The translations under genes and the position numbers were made by a program. Positions 37,230 to 46,969 of a stretch of 64,000 nt of DNA are shown here, piece by piece. Under the pieces are notes generated by a model that ran no database searches, had not been told where the DNA came from, and saw only the letters and a program-made list of their open reading frames with translations. The number at the start of each line of letters is the position of its first letter. The stretch's first letter is position 1. The stretch covers positions 2,604,001-2,668,000 of the forward strand of contig NZ_JATACI010000002.1 in NCBI RefSeq assembly GCF_037892195.1, given 5' to 3'. This DNA comes from Yoonia sp. GPGPB17 (GTDB lineage Bacteria > Pseudomonadota > Alphaproteobacteria > Rhodobacterales > Rhodobacteraceae).

Positions 37230-38838
37230 CTCCTCCGCAGCTTCTGCTTCTTCCGCAGCGGCTGCTTCGGCAGCAAGTTCATCAGGGTCAACCCAACCCA
37301 GCATCACGCGGGCCGTCATGACCATGTCTTGCGCTTCTTCCAGCGACACATCGAATGGTTCCAACACGCCGTCATCCTTCACACGCTCACCATCAACTGT
37401 GGTCCAGCCACCGGCCAGTTCCCAATCGGCGCAGGTTGCAAAGTCTTCCAGCGTTTTCACGCCGTCTTTGCCCAGCGCCTCTAGCATCGCAGGTGTCAGA
37501 CCTTCAAAGTTGACAAGGCTGTCTTCGACACCCAAGGCACGCGCCGCTTCCATCGCTTTCTTGGCTTCAGCTTCCAGATAGTCACGCGCACGGGCCTGCA
37601 ATTCGCCAGCGGTGTCTTCATCAACCCCTTCGATCACCAAAAGTTCGTCGATTTCGACGTAGGCGACCTCTTCCAAGTTCGTGAACCCTTCAGATACCAA
37701 TAGTTGGGCAAAGAACTCGTCCAGATCAAGGGTGTCCATGAACAATTTGGTGCGCAGCTCAAACTCGGCCTGACGGCGCTTGCTCTCTTCTTCCTCGGTC
37801 ATGATGTCGATGTCGAGGCCAGTCAGCTGCGACGCAAGGCGCACGTTCTGACCACGGCGACCAATCGCCAAAGACAGCTGCTCTTCGGGAACAACCACTT
37901 CGATTTTGCCAGCTTCTTCGTCCAGAACAACCTTCGCCACTTCTGCGGCTGCAAGGCGTTTACAAGGAAGGTTGGCATATCTTCATTCCAAGGAATGATG
38001 TCGATCTTCTCGCCCTGCAATTCGTTGACGACAGCCTGCACACGGGACCCACGCATACCAACACAGGCACCAACGGGGTCAATGGACCCGTCATAGGAAA
38101 TTACGGCAATCTTTGCGCGCGAACCGGGGTCACGGGCCACGGCCTTGATCTCAATGATGCCTTCGTAGATTTCAGGCACTTCCATCTTGAACAGCTCTGC
38201 CATGAATTCTGGCGCTGTACGCGAAAGGAAAATCTGCGGGCCACGCTGTTCGCGACGTACTTCCTTGATGTAGCAGCGAATACGGTCGTTAGGGCGGTAC
38301 GCCTCGCGACCGATCTTTTCGTTGCGGCGCAGAACAGCTTCGCCAGCACCCACATCGACGATGACATTGCCGTATTCTTCACGCTTGACCAGCGCGTTGA
38401 TGATCGTGCTTAAGCACGATCCTTGAATTCTTCGTACTGCTTGTCACGCTCGGCCTCACGGACCTTTTGCAAGATCACCTGCTTGGCAGATTGCGCGGCA
38501 ATACGGCCCAATTCAACCGGCGGCACCTCTTCGATGAACTGCTGACCAATCTCCGGGTCTTCCATATACTGTTTAGCCTGCTCGACTGTGAACTCCGCCT
38601 GATAGTTCTCGAGCTCTTCTTCCTCGACCACTGTCCGCACGCGGGTGAACGTGGCCTTACCAGTCTTGCGGTCGATAGCGACACGGATGTCCATCTCTGC
38701 GCCGTAACGGGACTTTGCCGCACGGGCGAGCGATTCTTCCATCGCTTCCACAACAAGCCCGGGCTCGATGTTCTTTTCGCGGGCCACAGCCTCTGCTGTT
38801 TGCAAAAGCTCCAACTGGTTGGCGGATGTATATGCCAT
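37221..38838 (-). CDS. nusA: transcription termination/antitermination protein NusA (frame broken twice)
   Basis: 538 residues after correcting two breaks. NusA binds RNA polymerase in pausing, termination and antitermination. The N-terminal domain starts [18 protein letters not shown]. After EEFKDRA the frame hits TAA at GCTTAAGC (38408-38415); GCCGGC there gives [16 protein letters not shown]. The S1 and KH parts follow ([38 protein letters not shown]). The second break is at 37945-37949, where NALQP should continue [16 protein letters not shown] in place of GCCGGC. The acidic C-terminal repeats then run to 37221. All parts are conserved, so the gene should be intact in the cell. It starts directly after the rimP stop. 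Confidence 0.93.
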
Positions 38839-39417
38839 TTAAGTGTTCTCCTCGCCATCGATGATGGTTTCGATTTCATCAAACTGGGTCTCGTCGATCT
38901 GACCCGCATCTTTGCGTCCGCGCAAAACGTCGCGGATCAACTCATCTGTCAGGACCAGTTTGGCGTCTGACAGCCATTCGAACTTGAGGCCAATCGTGCC
39001 CTCAGCAATTGTGATCAGGATTTCATCGCCTTCAGTGCCAGCCAACTGACCTTTGAAGCGTAAGCGGCCATCAATCAGCTCTTCTGTTTCGATCTTGGCT
39101 TCAAAACCTTCCCACTGATCGAAATCCTTCATTCGTGTCAGCGGACGGTCGATCCCAGGGCTCGAGACCTCAAGGTTATAAACGTCCAGAATCGGGTCTT
39201 CCACATCCAGTGTTGCACTCAGCGCCGTCGAGATTTGGCCGCATTCGTCAACTTCAATCTGGCCATCAGGACGTTGCACCATGATCTGCAGAATCGTCTC
39301 TTTGCCCGACATCAGGCGCACGCGGACGACTTCGAACCCCATGTCTTCGACAACAGGGGTGATGATTTCAGCGATGCGGCGGTCAATGGCCGCTTTGGCA
39401 ATCAGATCGTTCATCAT
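38839..39417 (-). CDS. rimP: ribosome maturation factor RimP
   Basis: 192 residues from ATG 39417 (GGA five bases upstream); a long upstream in-frame extension runs through the leader and is not coding. It is needed for late 30S subunit assembly. Motifs: [60 protein letters not shown]. nusA starts at the next base after its TAA. First gene of the operon; the attenuator leader lies immediately upstream. Confidence 0.95.
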   Translation of the reverse strand: MMNDLIAKAAIDRRIAEIITPVVEDMGFEVVRVRLMSGKETILQIMVQRPDGQIEVDECGQISTALSATLDVEDPILDVYNLEVSSPGIDRPLTRMKDFDQWEGFEAKIETEELIDGRLRFKGQLAGTEGDEILITIAEGTIGLKFEWLSDAKLVLTDELIRDVLRGRKDAGQIDETQFDEIETIIDGEENT

Positions 39418-39441
39418 ATTTTCCGACTTATCATTCGGCAC

Positions 39442-39512
39442 AAAAAAACGGGCGCGCGGCCCGTTGTGAATTTCGGTGGTGTCTGGGGGTGGAAGCCAGA
39501 CGCCGCTTTTGA
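39442..39512 (-). ncRNA. rimP leader (attenuator with intrinsic terminator)
   Basis: Between the promoter and rimP the minus strand carries GTCTGG/CCAGAC, a first stem, then ACGGGC-GCGCG-like loop-GCCCGT (39448-39464) followed by seven T (39442-39448). This terminator lies only about 25 bases before the rimP ATG and so would cut off the whole operon unless read through. It fits the known alphaproteobacterial rimP-leader family, which is thought to switch between terminator and antiterminator. The effector is unknown; autoregulation by NusA is one possibility (inference). Confidence 0.78.
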
Positions 39513-39516
39513 GTGC

Positions 39517-39545
39517 CGTATAGAAGAGCCTTGCCAAGACTGCAA
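39517..39545 (-). promoter_or_regulatory. sigma-70 type promoter of the rimP operon
   Basis: On the minus strand TTGCAG (39540-39545), a 17-base spacer and TATACG (39517-39522). A start near 39510 would give a leader of about 70 bases ending at the attenuator terminator, which supports the assignment. Confidence 0.65.
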
Positions 39546-39640
39546 GGGCAGAGTGACCTGCTCTGACAAATGCAATTGACGAAACGCACGTTTTTGTAGA
39601 TTTCCTAGATACCGCCAGAGACTACACCGAGGTCCGGTTC

Positions 39641-40582
39641 ATGCGTCTATTTCGATCCAAGCATCAGAAACTTGAAGCAGCAAAGTTTTATGTACAGCCG
39701 CAACCATCGGCAAACCCTCCCGACCGGATAGCAATTGCTGTGTTAGTCAAAGATGAAGCAGAACCCATCGCAGAGTGGCTTCGTTTTCATTATGCCGCCG
39801 GGGTAGACAAATTTCTTCTCTACGATGACGGGTGTAGTGACGCAACATTCAGTGTTGCAGGTGAAGCCGTACCAACGGAAGCCATTGAGATCATCCCCTG
39901 GTCACAACGGATAAAGGAGGAAAAGAGCGGATATGCGCTGGACAATCAAGGCCTCGCCTTTGCTCATGCCGTTTCGAATTATGGCGAAGATTTCCGTTGG
40001 ATGGCATTCATTGATGTTGATGAGTTTTTGTTTCCGACCCGGTCCCACAGCCTTAAAGACTATCTGTTATCCCTCGGTGATATCGATAACATCGTTCTGC
40101 CGTGGCAAATGTTTGGCAGACAGGGATTTGCAGAGACGCCACCACTCGTTCTGCCGAATTTCTTGAAACGCTTCCGAGATCCTTATCAGGCGAACGTCAA
40201 AGGTGTTCTGAACTTCAAATGCATCGTAAATCCGTCACGTGTAACGAAAGCTTATGTACACGGCTTTGAAACCAACCATTCAAGCGATATTTACAACTCG
40301 CTCGGTCAGAAATTTGAATTCGGAGAGCACCGCCAAGCAAATTTTCATTGCGCAGCCGCACTGCAGTTGAACCACTATTACGCTAAATCAGATCAACAAT
40401 TCAAAGAAAAGGTCGAAAAGGGAGCAATCAACGAGTCAACCTTCACCCGGCACTTCAAGCGACTGGATGGCCGCTCCGATACTTTGCTGCGACGTGTGCA
40501 AGAGATCGAAAGAGACACAGTGGAAGACCGTCTGATACTGGAGTTCTGCAAGCGAATGGCCTTTGATTTCAATGCGGTCTAA
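39641..40582 (+). CDS. glycosyltransferase family 2/92-like protein
   Basis: 313 residues. GT-A motifs: IAVLVKDEAEPIAEWLRFHYAAGVDKFLLYDDGCSD (quoted in two parts: AVLVKDEAEPIAEWL and KFLLYDDGCSD), MAFIDVDEFLFP (DxD near residue 125), and a C-terminal HGFETNHSSD, HCAAALQLNHYYAKS. It is a distant relative of the tandem pair at 16324-18399. Its GC content is visibly lower than that of the neighbours, as is that of the following methyltransferase gene, which hints at a separately acquired cassette. Acceptor unknown. Confidence 0.8.
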   Translation: MRLFRSKHQKLEAAKFYVQPQPSANPPDRIAIAVLVKDEAEPIAEWLRFHYAAGVDKFLLYDDGCSDATFSVAGEAVPTEAIEIIPWSQRIKEEKSGYALDNQGLAFAHAVSNYGEDFRWMAFIDVDEFLFPTRSHSLKDYLLSLGDIDNIVLPWQMFGRQGFAETPPLVLPNFLKRFRDPYQANVKGVLNFKCIVNPSRVTKAYVHGFETNHSSDIYNSLGQKFEFGEHRQANFHCAAALQLNHYYAKSDQQFKEKVEKGAINESTFTRHFKRLDGRSDTLLRRVQEIERDTVEDRLILEFCKRMAFDFNAV

Positions 40583-40620
40583 GAGTAGGAGAAAGTGCTG
40601 CTCGGAAAGGCAAGATACAA

Positions 40621-41370
40621 ATGAATGATCGACACGACAGCTACAATGAGGATTTCTACAGCAGACAGATGGACGGCTCTTACAAGAGCGCGCAAATTGT
40701 TGCAGAGCATCTCAACTCTTACTACCAGCCCAAAGAAATTGTTGACGTGGGCTGTGGTAGAGGAACGTGGTTAAAAGCATTCAAAGAGCTGGGTGTGCAG
40801 AAACTTGTTGGGCTTGATGGTAGTTGGAACTCACAAACCGACATGGTCGATGAAGACATTGTCTTTCAGCAAGAAGATCTGAACAATCCATCAAGTATCG
40901 CCATCGAAAAACGGTATGATATGGCGATTTCGTTAGAGGTTGCCGAGCACTTAGAGCCTGAAGGGTCGGTCGGTTTCGTAGCGCTTCTAACGGCACTCTC
41001 GGATGTCGTTCTGTTTAGCGCAGCCTTCAACAAGCAAGGCGGCAAAGATCACATCAATGAACGGCTGCACAGCTGTTGGGCCGAAGAGTTCGCCAAGTAT
41101 GGCTTTCGCCCTTACGACCTGTTTCGGCCTGTCTTTTGGGGTAACCCTGACGTTCGATTCTGGTACCAGCAAAACTGCTTTCTTTATGTGAAAGAGGGGT
41201 CAGATTTGGCGGGCAAGCTTGCATCGATGGGGCAGCATCCACTTACAAACCTCGCATTCATGAACTGCATCCATCCCCGGCTCTACGCACGATATACAAA
41301 GCCTCCGGCGCTAACCCGTCTAAAAACCAAAATCAAAAAGAGGATGGGTCAGCAAGAGGACAACAAGTAG
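40621..41370 (+). CDS. class I SAM-dependent methyltransferase
   Basis: 249 residues. SAM-binding motif I is EIVDVGCGRGTWLKAFKELG (about 38-57), followed by LVGLDGSW and MAISLEVAEHLEP. Similar proteins sit in glycan clusters and methylate sugars, but the substrate here is not deducible. It follows the glycosyltransferase by 38 bases and shares its lower GC content. A strong bidirectional terminator follows. Confidence 0.75.
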   Translation: MNDRHDSYNEDFYSRQMDGSYKSAQIVAEHLNSYYQPKEIVDVGCGRGTWLKAFKELGVQKLVGLDGSWNSQTDMVDEDIVFQQEDLNNPSSIAIEKRYDMAISLEVAEHLEPEGSVGFVALLTALSDVVLFSAAFNKQGGKDHINERLHSCWAEEFAKYGFRPYDLFRPVFWGNPDVRFWYQQNCFLYVKEGSDLAGKLASMGQHPLTNLAFMNCIHPRLYARYTKPPALTRLKTKIKKRMGQQEDNK

Positions 41371-41396
41371 TCTTTTTCGTCTATCACCGAAAACGC

Positions 41397-41426
41397 AAAA
41401 CGCCCCGCCAACTGGCGGGGCGTTTT
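41397..41426. terminator. bidirectional intrinsic terminator
   Basis: AAAACGCCCCGCCA and TGGCGGGGCGTTTT, a 14-bp perfect stem with the centre AC, A-rich on the left and followed by GTTT on the right. It separates the convergent methyltransferase and peptide-binding-protein genes. Confidence 0.92.
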
Positions 41427-41450
41427 GTTTAGTATCAGATCAGACTTAGC

Positions 41451-43001
41451 TTACGCCACGGACCAACGCTCGGCCATGCGGGCGTTGTCCATCTGCCAGA
41501 GGTTGCCCACTGTGTCCGGCGACGCGATCCGGTTGTTTACCGCCTGTACGTAGTTGGCAAACATTGGCACCAGAACGCCACCATCGTCACGCAGAATTTG
41601 CTGCATTTCGAAGTACTGTTCGCGGCGCTTGTCGCTGTCCAGCTCTGCTCGTGCCATCAACAATAGCTCCTGGAAGCGGGCGTTATCATTGCTATCCCAT
41701 TGGCTGTCGTTCCATGGCACACCAGCTTCATACGCTGTCGAGAACATCCAGTCCTCTGTCGCACGTCCAGACCAATACACAGCCGAGAAAGGCTTCTTCA
41801 GCCACACGTTGGACCAGTAACCATCAGCAGGTTCCTGCACCACATTGAGGTTGATACCGCCAGCGGCAGCAGAAGCCTGGAACAGCTGGGCCGCGTCAAC
41901 CGCACCTTCAAACGCTGCGTTTGATGCGCTGATGTCGATGTTCAGGCTATCGAGGCCTGCCTGCTGCAGGTAGAACTTGGACTTGTCAGGATCATACTCC
42001 AGCTGCTCCATTTCTGCGTGGTAGAACTGGTTTGCAGGGCCAATCGGTGTGTCGTTGCCGACTTTACCATGCCCCAGAAGGATCTTGTCGACCATTTCCT
42101 GACGGTTGATGCCGTACTTGAGCGCACGGCGCACGTTCACGTCGCCGAATGGGTCAGAGTCTGTCAGCATCGCAAAGGTATAATGCTGGTTGCCAGTTAC
42201 TTCCTGAATACGCAGCGCAGGGTTTGCACGCAGCAGGGCTTCTGTCTTAAAGTCGATCCGGTTGATCGCATCCACCTGACCGGTCATCAGCGCATTCATG
42301 CGGGCTGTATTGTCGTTGATGGCGATGTATTCGATTTCGTCAAAGAAACCAGCGCTGTCACCTTTGTAATGATCCGGGTAACGCGTCGCGACCATACGCA
42401 CGCCTGGATCGAAGGACTGGACCTGATAAAGGCCTGTGCCGATCCCATTGGCGATTGCTTCTTCGATCTGGTAAGCAGGATACATCAGCAGGTGATAGTC
42501 CGACATCAAGTACGGGAAATCAGCGTTACCGGATTCCAGCGTGAACTGGACCTGACTGTCCGAAATCTTCGTCATTTCAGAGATTGCCGCAACGATAGGC
42601 TGGGCCGCTGATTTTGCACCCTCTGCCACGTGCAGTTGCAGCGACTCGATCACATCGTCAGCGCCAAATGATTTGCCATTGTGGAATGTTACGCCCTGAC
42701 GCAGGTTGAATGTCCAGGTCTTGGCATCTGCCGATGCTTCCCAGCTTTCTGCCAGTTCGCCTTTCAGCAAACCGTCGGCGCCAACTTCGGTCAGGCTGTC
42801 AAAAACCGCACCCTGCGCCGAAGCGATCATATAAAGATCAGAGTGTGTCCGACCGTCCCAACTGTCAGATGTGTTGGCGCCTGACAGGCCTGCCGTCAGC
42901 TTTCCACCACGTGTTTGTGCGCGCAGCGGCATGCCTGAAAGGCTCAGCACACCGGCAGCAACACCCGTTTTCAATAGACCGCGTCTACTAATTCCTTGCA
43001 T
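41451..43001 (-). CDS. peptide/oligopeptide ABC transporter substrate-binding protein
   Basis: 516 residues from ATG 43001 (AGGGAG about 10 bases upstream; ATG 43010 is the alternative). The N-terminus has a Tat-type signal (ISRRGLLKTGVAAGVLSLSG then PLRA). The SBP_bac_5 fold is seen in LAESWEASADAKTWTFNLRQGVTFHNGKSF (quoted in part: TWTFNLRQGVTFHNG), GTGLYQVQSFDPG and DVNVRRALKYGINRQEMV. It delivers peptides or similar ligands to the DppBC-like permeases. Unusually it is the last gene of the operon, so its level may be limited. Confidence 0.9.
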   Translation of the reverse strand: MQGISRRGLLKTGVAAGVLSLSGMPLRAQTRGGKLTAGLSGANTSDSWDGRTHSDLYMIASAQGAVFDSLTEVGADGLLKGELAESWEASADAKTWTFNLRQGVTFHNGKSFGADDVIESLQLHVAEGAKSAAQPIVAAISEMTKISDSQVQFTLESGNADFPYLMSDYHLLMYPAYQIEEAIANGIGTGLYQVQSFDPGVRMVATRYPDHYKGDSAGFFDEIEYIAINDNTARMNALMTGQVDAINRIDFKTEALLRANPALRIQEVTGNQHYTFAMLTDSDPFGDVNVRRALKYGINRQEMVDKILLGHGKVGNDTPIGPANQFYHAEMEQLEYDPDKSKFYLQQAGLDSLNIDISASNAAFEGAVDAAQLFQASAAAGGINLNVVQEPADGYWSNVWLKKPFSAVYWSGRATEDWMFSTAYEAGVPWNDSQWDSNDNARFQELLLMARAELDSDKRREQYFEMQQILRDDGGVLVPMFANYVQAVNNRIASPDTVGNLWQMDNARMAERWSVA

Positions 43002-43076
43002 ATTTTCCATTCTCCCTAGTTGTTTATTCAGGCGTGAGCCGCCCGATTGCGTCGTCACTTGCGTGACCGATTCGTG

Positions 43077-44725
43077 TTACATCTTATCAACGGCTGCATC
43101 ACCGATGTTATCAACTCCGCGTTCAGCGAGCAGATTGGTTAACCAATCCGGGTCCATTTCAGGGACCGAAGACAGCAAAAGATCGGTGTAGGCGTGATGG
43201 GGTGGTTTGAACATTTCCGTCTTGGGCCCTTGTTCAACCACACGTCCGTCTTTCATCACCACCACCTCATCCGAGATGGCACGCACCGTCGCAAGATCAT
43301 GGGTGATGAACATATAAGTAAGCGACAGCTCATCCTGCAAGCGCGCCAATAGTCGCAGAATTCCCTCTGCCACCAGTTGATCCAAGGCCGATGTGACCTC
43401 ATCGCAGATGATAAATTTTGGCTCTGCCGCCAAGGCCCGCGCGATACCAATACGTTGCTTCTGCCCGCCGGACAGCTCGGACGGCAGGCGATTATAGTAC
43501 TGTGACGGCTCCAGTTCGATTTGCTCCAACAGCGCATCGACTTTTTTGCGTCTCTCCGCACCCTTCAGCCCAAGATAGAATTCGACCGGGCGCGCAATGA
43601 TCTGACCAATCGACATCCGTGGATTCAACGCGGTGTCAGCCATCTGATAGATCATCTGCACCTGACGCAGCTGATCTTTGCTGCGCCTGCGATAGTCAGG
43701 TGGCATCACTTCACCATCAACCAATACCTGCCCGGCCGTTGGAGGCAACAAACCTGTAATGCAGCGCGCCGTCGTCGATTTACCCGACCCACTTTCACCA
43801 ACAACAGCGACAGTGCGACCTTCATGCATATCAAAGCTCACGTCATGCAAAACCGGGACCGTGCCATAGGCGGCATCCACGTTCTGCACGCTGACAACAG
43901 GAACCGAACCGGTCTGAACTGCTGGCTTTTGTGGGCGCTCAAAGCTGCGCACAGCCCAGAGAGATTTGGTGTATTCCTGCGTTGGCGCGGCAAGCATTGT
44001 GCGGGTATCGGCCGTTTCGACCTCATCACCCTTGAGCAGCACTTTGATCGTATCTGCCATCTGGGCAACCACGGCCAAATCATGCGTGATATAAATCGCT
44101 GCCGTATTGAACTGTTCGACAATATCACGGATCGAGGCAAGCACCTCGATCTGTGTGGTCACATCCAGCGCAGTTGTCGGTTCGTCAAAAATGATCAGGT
44201 CAGGGCGGCAAGACATCGCCATCGCGGTCATGCAGCGTTGTAGCTGCCCCCAGACACCTGATGCGGATAGCGAAAGCCAATCTCATCAGGGTTCGGCAGG
44301 CGCAGCTTTCGGTAGAGCTCCATCCCGTCCGTTTCGCTTTCGGCTTTATCCATCACACCATGCTGAACCGGGCCTTCAACATGCTGATCAAGCAGCTTGT
44401 GCGCAGGGTTAAAACTGGCAGCGGCTGATTGCGCGACATAGGCAATGCGCTTGCCCAGCAGGTCGCGTTTAACCGCAGCCGAGGCCGTCAGCAGATCAAT
44501 GCCATCAAACTCAACACTGCCTTTGCTGATGCGCACACCATCACGCGTGTACCCCATCGCCGCCAGACCAAGTGTGGACTTACCAGCACCGGATTCGCCA
44601 ATCAGACCCAGCACTTCACCCTTTTTCAACGTCAGGTCGATACCGTTGATGATCGGGTTCCATGTCTCATCACTCCGACCTTCCAGCCAGACATCGCGCA
44701 TCTTGACCAGTATCTCTTCGCTCAT
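43077..44725 (-). CDS. fused DppD-DppF-type peptide ABC transporter ATPase (frame broken once)
   Basis: 549 residues after correction: two nucleotide-binding domains in one chain. NBD1 has GLIGESGAGKSTLGLAA, a Q-loop and FDEPTTALD. NBD2 has VAVVGESGSGKSTTARC, LSGGQKQRIGIARALAAEP and ICDEVTSALD. The break at about 44243-44248 falls in the NBD1 signature: HQVSGG is followed by SYNAA-stop where QLQRCMTAMAM is expected. One more base in the run of five G, or a second C, restores it. It overlaps the permease gene by 4 bases. Confidence 0.88.
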
Positions 44726-45918
44726 TCTTTCAGCCCCGACGATTTGTGCAGCATCCAGTCAACCACAAAGTTCACGGCCACGGTCAGCAATGCTATCGCG
44801 CCAGCGGCCAACAACGGGGCCGTTGCAGCCATCGGTGCGAATTGCGCGAAGTTCACGAAACCGCCCAAGTCACGCACCATGGTCCCCCAATCAGCAAGTG
44901 GCGGCTGGATGCCGACACCCAAGAATGACAATGCCGCAATCGTCAGGAACACAAAGCAGAAACGCAGGCCAAATTCTGCCAGCAGTGGGGCCATAGCATT
45001 GGGTAAGATTTCCTTGAAGACCAGATAGCCCAGCCCTTCACCGCGCAGCTTTGCCGCTTCAATATAGTCCATGACCACAATGTTCTGCCCAACGGCACGG
45101 GCCAGACGGTAAACGCGGGTGCTGTCAATCACGGCAATGATCAGGACCATAAAGACCGTCAGCGGGATACCCAGTTCAGGTGCCCAAACACTCGCAATTG
45201 TCATCAAGAGCAGCGCAAAGATCAGGGACGGAATGGCCATCAGCACATCGACCGCACGTGACAAAAGCTGGTCCAGCCAACCACCCAAGGTCGCCGCCAG
45301 AAAACCAAATGTGCCGCCCAAAAGGAAAGCCAGAACGGTCGTTGCAAATGCAATACCGACGGTATTCTGCGCGCCATAGATCAAACGGCTGAGGATATCG
45401 CGGCCAATCTGGTCCGTCCCAAGCGGGAAGTCCGGGTTGCCGCCCAGCGCCGGATCGCCACCCGGAATAACGTTTGCCGCCACGCCGGGAATAATCTGCT
45501 CTTGCCCATAAGGCGCAATGGCACCAGCGAAAATCGCAAAGATTGCATAGATCAGGATCGTCAGAATTCCGAATGATGCGGTCAGCGGCATGGAGCGGAA
45601 CAGTTTTTTGCTGCCCGCCGTGCCAACGGAACGCCCCAACAGGCGGAATACCCAGGCGGCAATGGCAAAGAGGATGAAGCCCTCAATCGCAATGCGCAGG
45701 AAGAAGAACTTGTTGGCAATGGCCTGATCATCGCTGCGCCCTTGCATATAGGCCCAGACCAACCACGCCAGAACGGCAACACCCAGAACGTATCCATAAG
45801 CCACACCATAGGGCATATCGCGAAACTTGGGCGCATTGCCCGTCGCCGCTTGCCCGGCAAACCGGAACCCCCAAGCAAGGGCCGCAATGCCCATGAGTGC
45901 TGCAACGAACCAGATCAT
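44722..45918 (-). CDS. peptide ABC transporter permease (DppC-like) with N-terminal membrane extension
   Basis: 398 residues, about 100 more than ordinary DppC. The first 120 residues add three predicted membrane helices (MIWFVAALMGIAALAWGF, VAYGYVLGVAVLAWLVW, IAIEGFILFAIAAWVF). The standard part has FPLGTDQIGRDILSRLIYGA and the EAA loop EAAKLRGEGLGYLVFKEILPN. It pairs with the upstream DppB-like protein. The role of the extension is unknown. Confidence 0.88.
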   Translation of the reverse strand: MIWFVAALMGIAALAWGFRFAGQAATGNAPKFRDMPYGVAYGYVLGVAVLAWLVWAYMQGRSDDQAIANKFFFLRIAIEGFILFAIAAWVFRLLGRSVGTAGSKKLFRSMPLTASFGILTILIYAIFAIFAGAIAPYGQEQIIPGVAANVIPGGDPALGGNPDFPLGTDQIGRDILSRLIYGAQNTVGIAFATTVLAFLLGGTFGFLAATLGGWLDQLLSRAVDVLMAIPSLIFALLLMTIASVWAPELGIPLTVFMVLIIAVIDSTRVYRLARAVGQNIVVMDYIEAAKLRGEGLGYLVFKEILPNAMAPLLAEFGLRFCFVFLTIAALSFLGVGIQPPLADWGTMVRDLGGFVNFAQFAPMAATAPLLAAGAIALLTVAVNFVVDWMLHKSSGLKE

Positions 45919-46907
45919 TTCGGATGCCTCAGACGTGGGTTGGACAGGATCGACATGATATCAGCCGTCAGGTTGAGCAGGATAAAGGCCGTTGCAAAGA
46001 TCAGGCAACACGCCTGAACAACCGGGATATCGCGGATCTTCACACTATCAACAAATAGCTGGCCAATGCCGGGATAGACGAACACCACCTCAACCACGAC
46101 GACGCCGGTGATCAGGTAAGCCAGGTTCAGGGCAATCACATTGATGATCGGCGCCAGCGCATTCGGCAAGGCGTGCTTCACGATCACACGCATCGGCGAC
46201 AACCCCTTCAGGCGCGCCATCTCAATATAGGGCGAGGCCAAAAGGTTGATAATCGCCGCACGTGTCATCCGCATCATATGCGCAGTAACAACCAAGGTCA
46301 GCGTCAACGCGGGCAGCATTGATTTCTCGACCCGTTCACTGAATGGCATGCCCTCAAAGATGTTCGATAGCGATGGGAAGATCGGGTTCAGAACGGCAAG
46401 AAACAGGATCAGGATGTAGGCCAGAAAAAACTCGGGGCTTGAGATCGAGGATAATGTAAAAATATTCGTCGCCCGATCAAAGATGGTATTGCGGTAAAGC
46501 GCTGCAAGAACACCCAAAAGGATTGAAAAGGGGACTGCGATGATCGCTGTGATCATTGCAAGGAACATCGTATTGGCAAAACGGGGTGCGATTTGCTGGG
46601 CAACAGTCGTGGCGCCTGACTCTGTTCCGGTAAAGCTGGCAAAGTTGGCTTGGGCAAAGCTGGTGCCTAAATCACCCTGCAAAACGCCGCCCAACCATTG
46701 GAAGTAGCGGGTCACAAGCGGTTGGTCGAGGCCGAGGTCTTCGCGGATCGATGCAACAGCCTCTGGGGTGGCGCCCTGACCGAGAATGGATTGCGCAAAA
46801 TCACCTGGCAGAAGGTTCACCGCGACAAAAATCACGATCGACACAATCAACAATGTCAGGAGCCCAAGCGCCAGGCGCTGTAGAATAATCGTTAGGACAT
46901 TGCCCAA
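45915..46907 (-). CDS. peptide ABC transporter permease (DppB-like)
   Basis: 330 residues with about six helices. Typical motifs are the N-terminal FVAVNLLPGDFAQ, LGLDQPLVTRYFQWLGGVLQGDLGTSF (in part: GVLQGDLGTSF) and the EAA loop MARLKGLSPMRVIVKHALPNAL. The start is TTG 46907 with AGGGA about 10 bases upstream; no ATG fits. First gene of the dppB-dppC-ATPase-binding protein operon; all joints overlap by 4 bases except the last. Confidence 0.88.
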   Translation of the reverse strand: MGNVLTIILQRLALGLLTLLIVSIVIFVAVNLLPGDFAQSILGQGATPEAVASIREDLGLDQPLVTRYFQWLGGVLQGDLGTSFAQANFASFTGTESGATTVAQQIAPRFANTMFLAMITAIIAVPFSILLGVLAALYRNTIFDRATNIFTLSSISSPEFFLAYILILFLAVLNPIFPSLSNIFEGMPFSERVEKSMLPALTLTLVVTAHMMRMTRAAIINLLASPYIEMARLKGLSPMRVIVKHALPNALAPIINVIALNLAYLITGVVVVEVVFVYPGIGQLFVDSVKIRDIPVVQACCLIFATAFILLNLTADIMSILSNPRLRHPK

Positions 46908-46969
46908 AACTTATTTTTTTCCCTGTTATTTAACATGAAAGCTTAACGGCAATATTTCATCTGTAAACC

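Noticed and set aside
38402..38421. A perfect 20-base palindrome, GATCGTGCTTAAGCACGATC, inside nusA that looks like a regulator site
   Set aside because: It lies on a frame break. Replacing its centre TTAA with CG restores NusA; the original would be a shorter palindrome of ordinary coding sequence. The striking symmetry is produced by the suspected consensus error.
39418..39537. A 40-residue N-terminal extension of RimP
   Set aside because: It is translated from the promoter, leader and terminator sequence; the ATG at 39417 has its own ribosome site and matches the family start.
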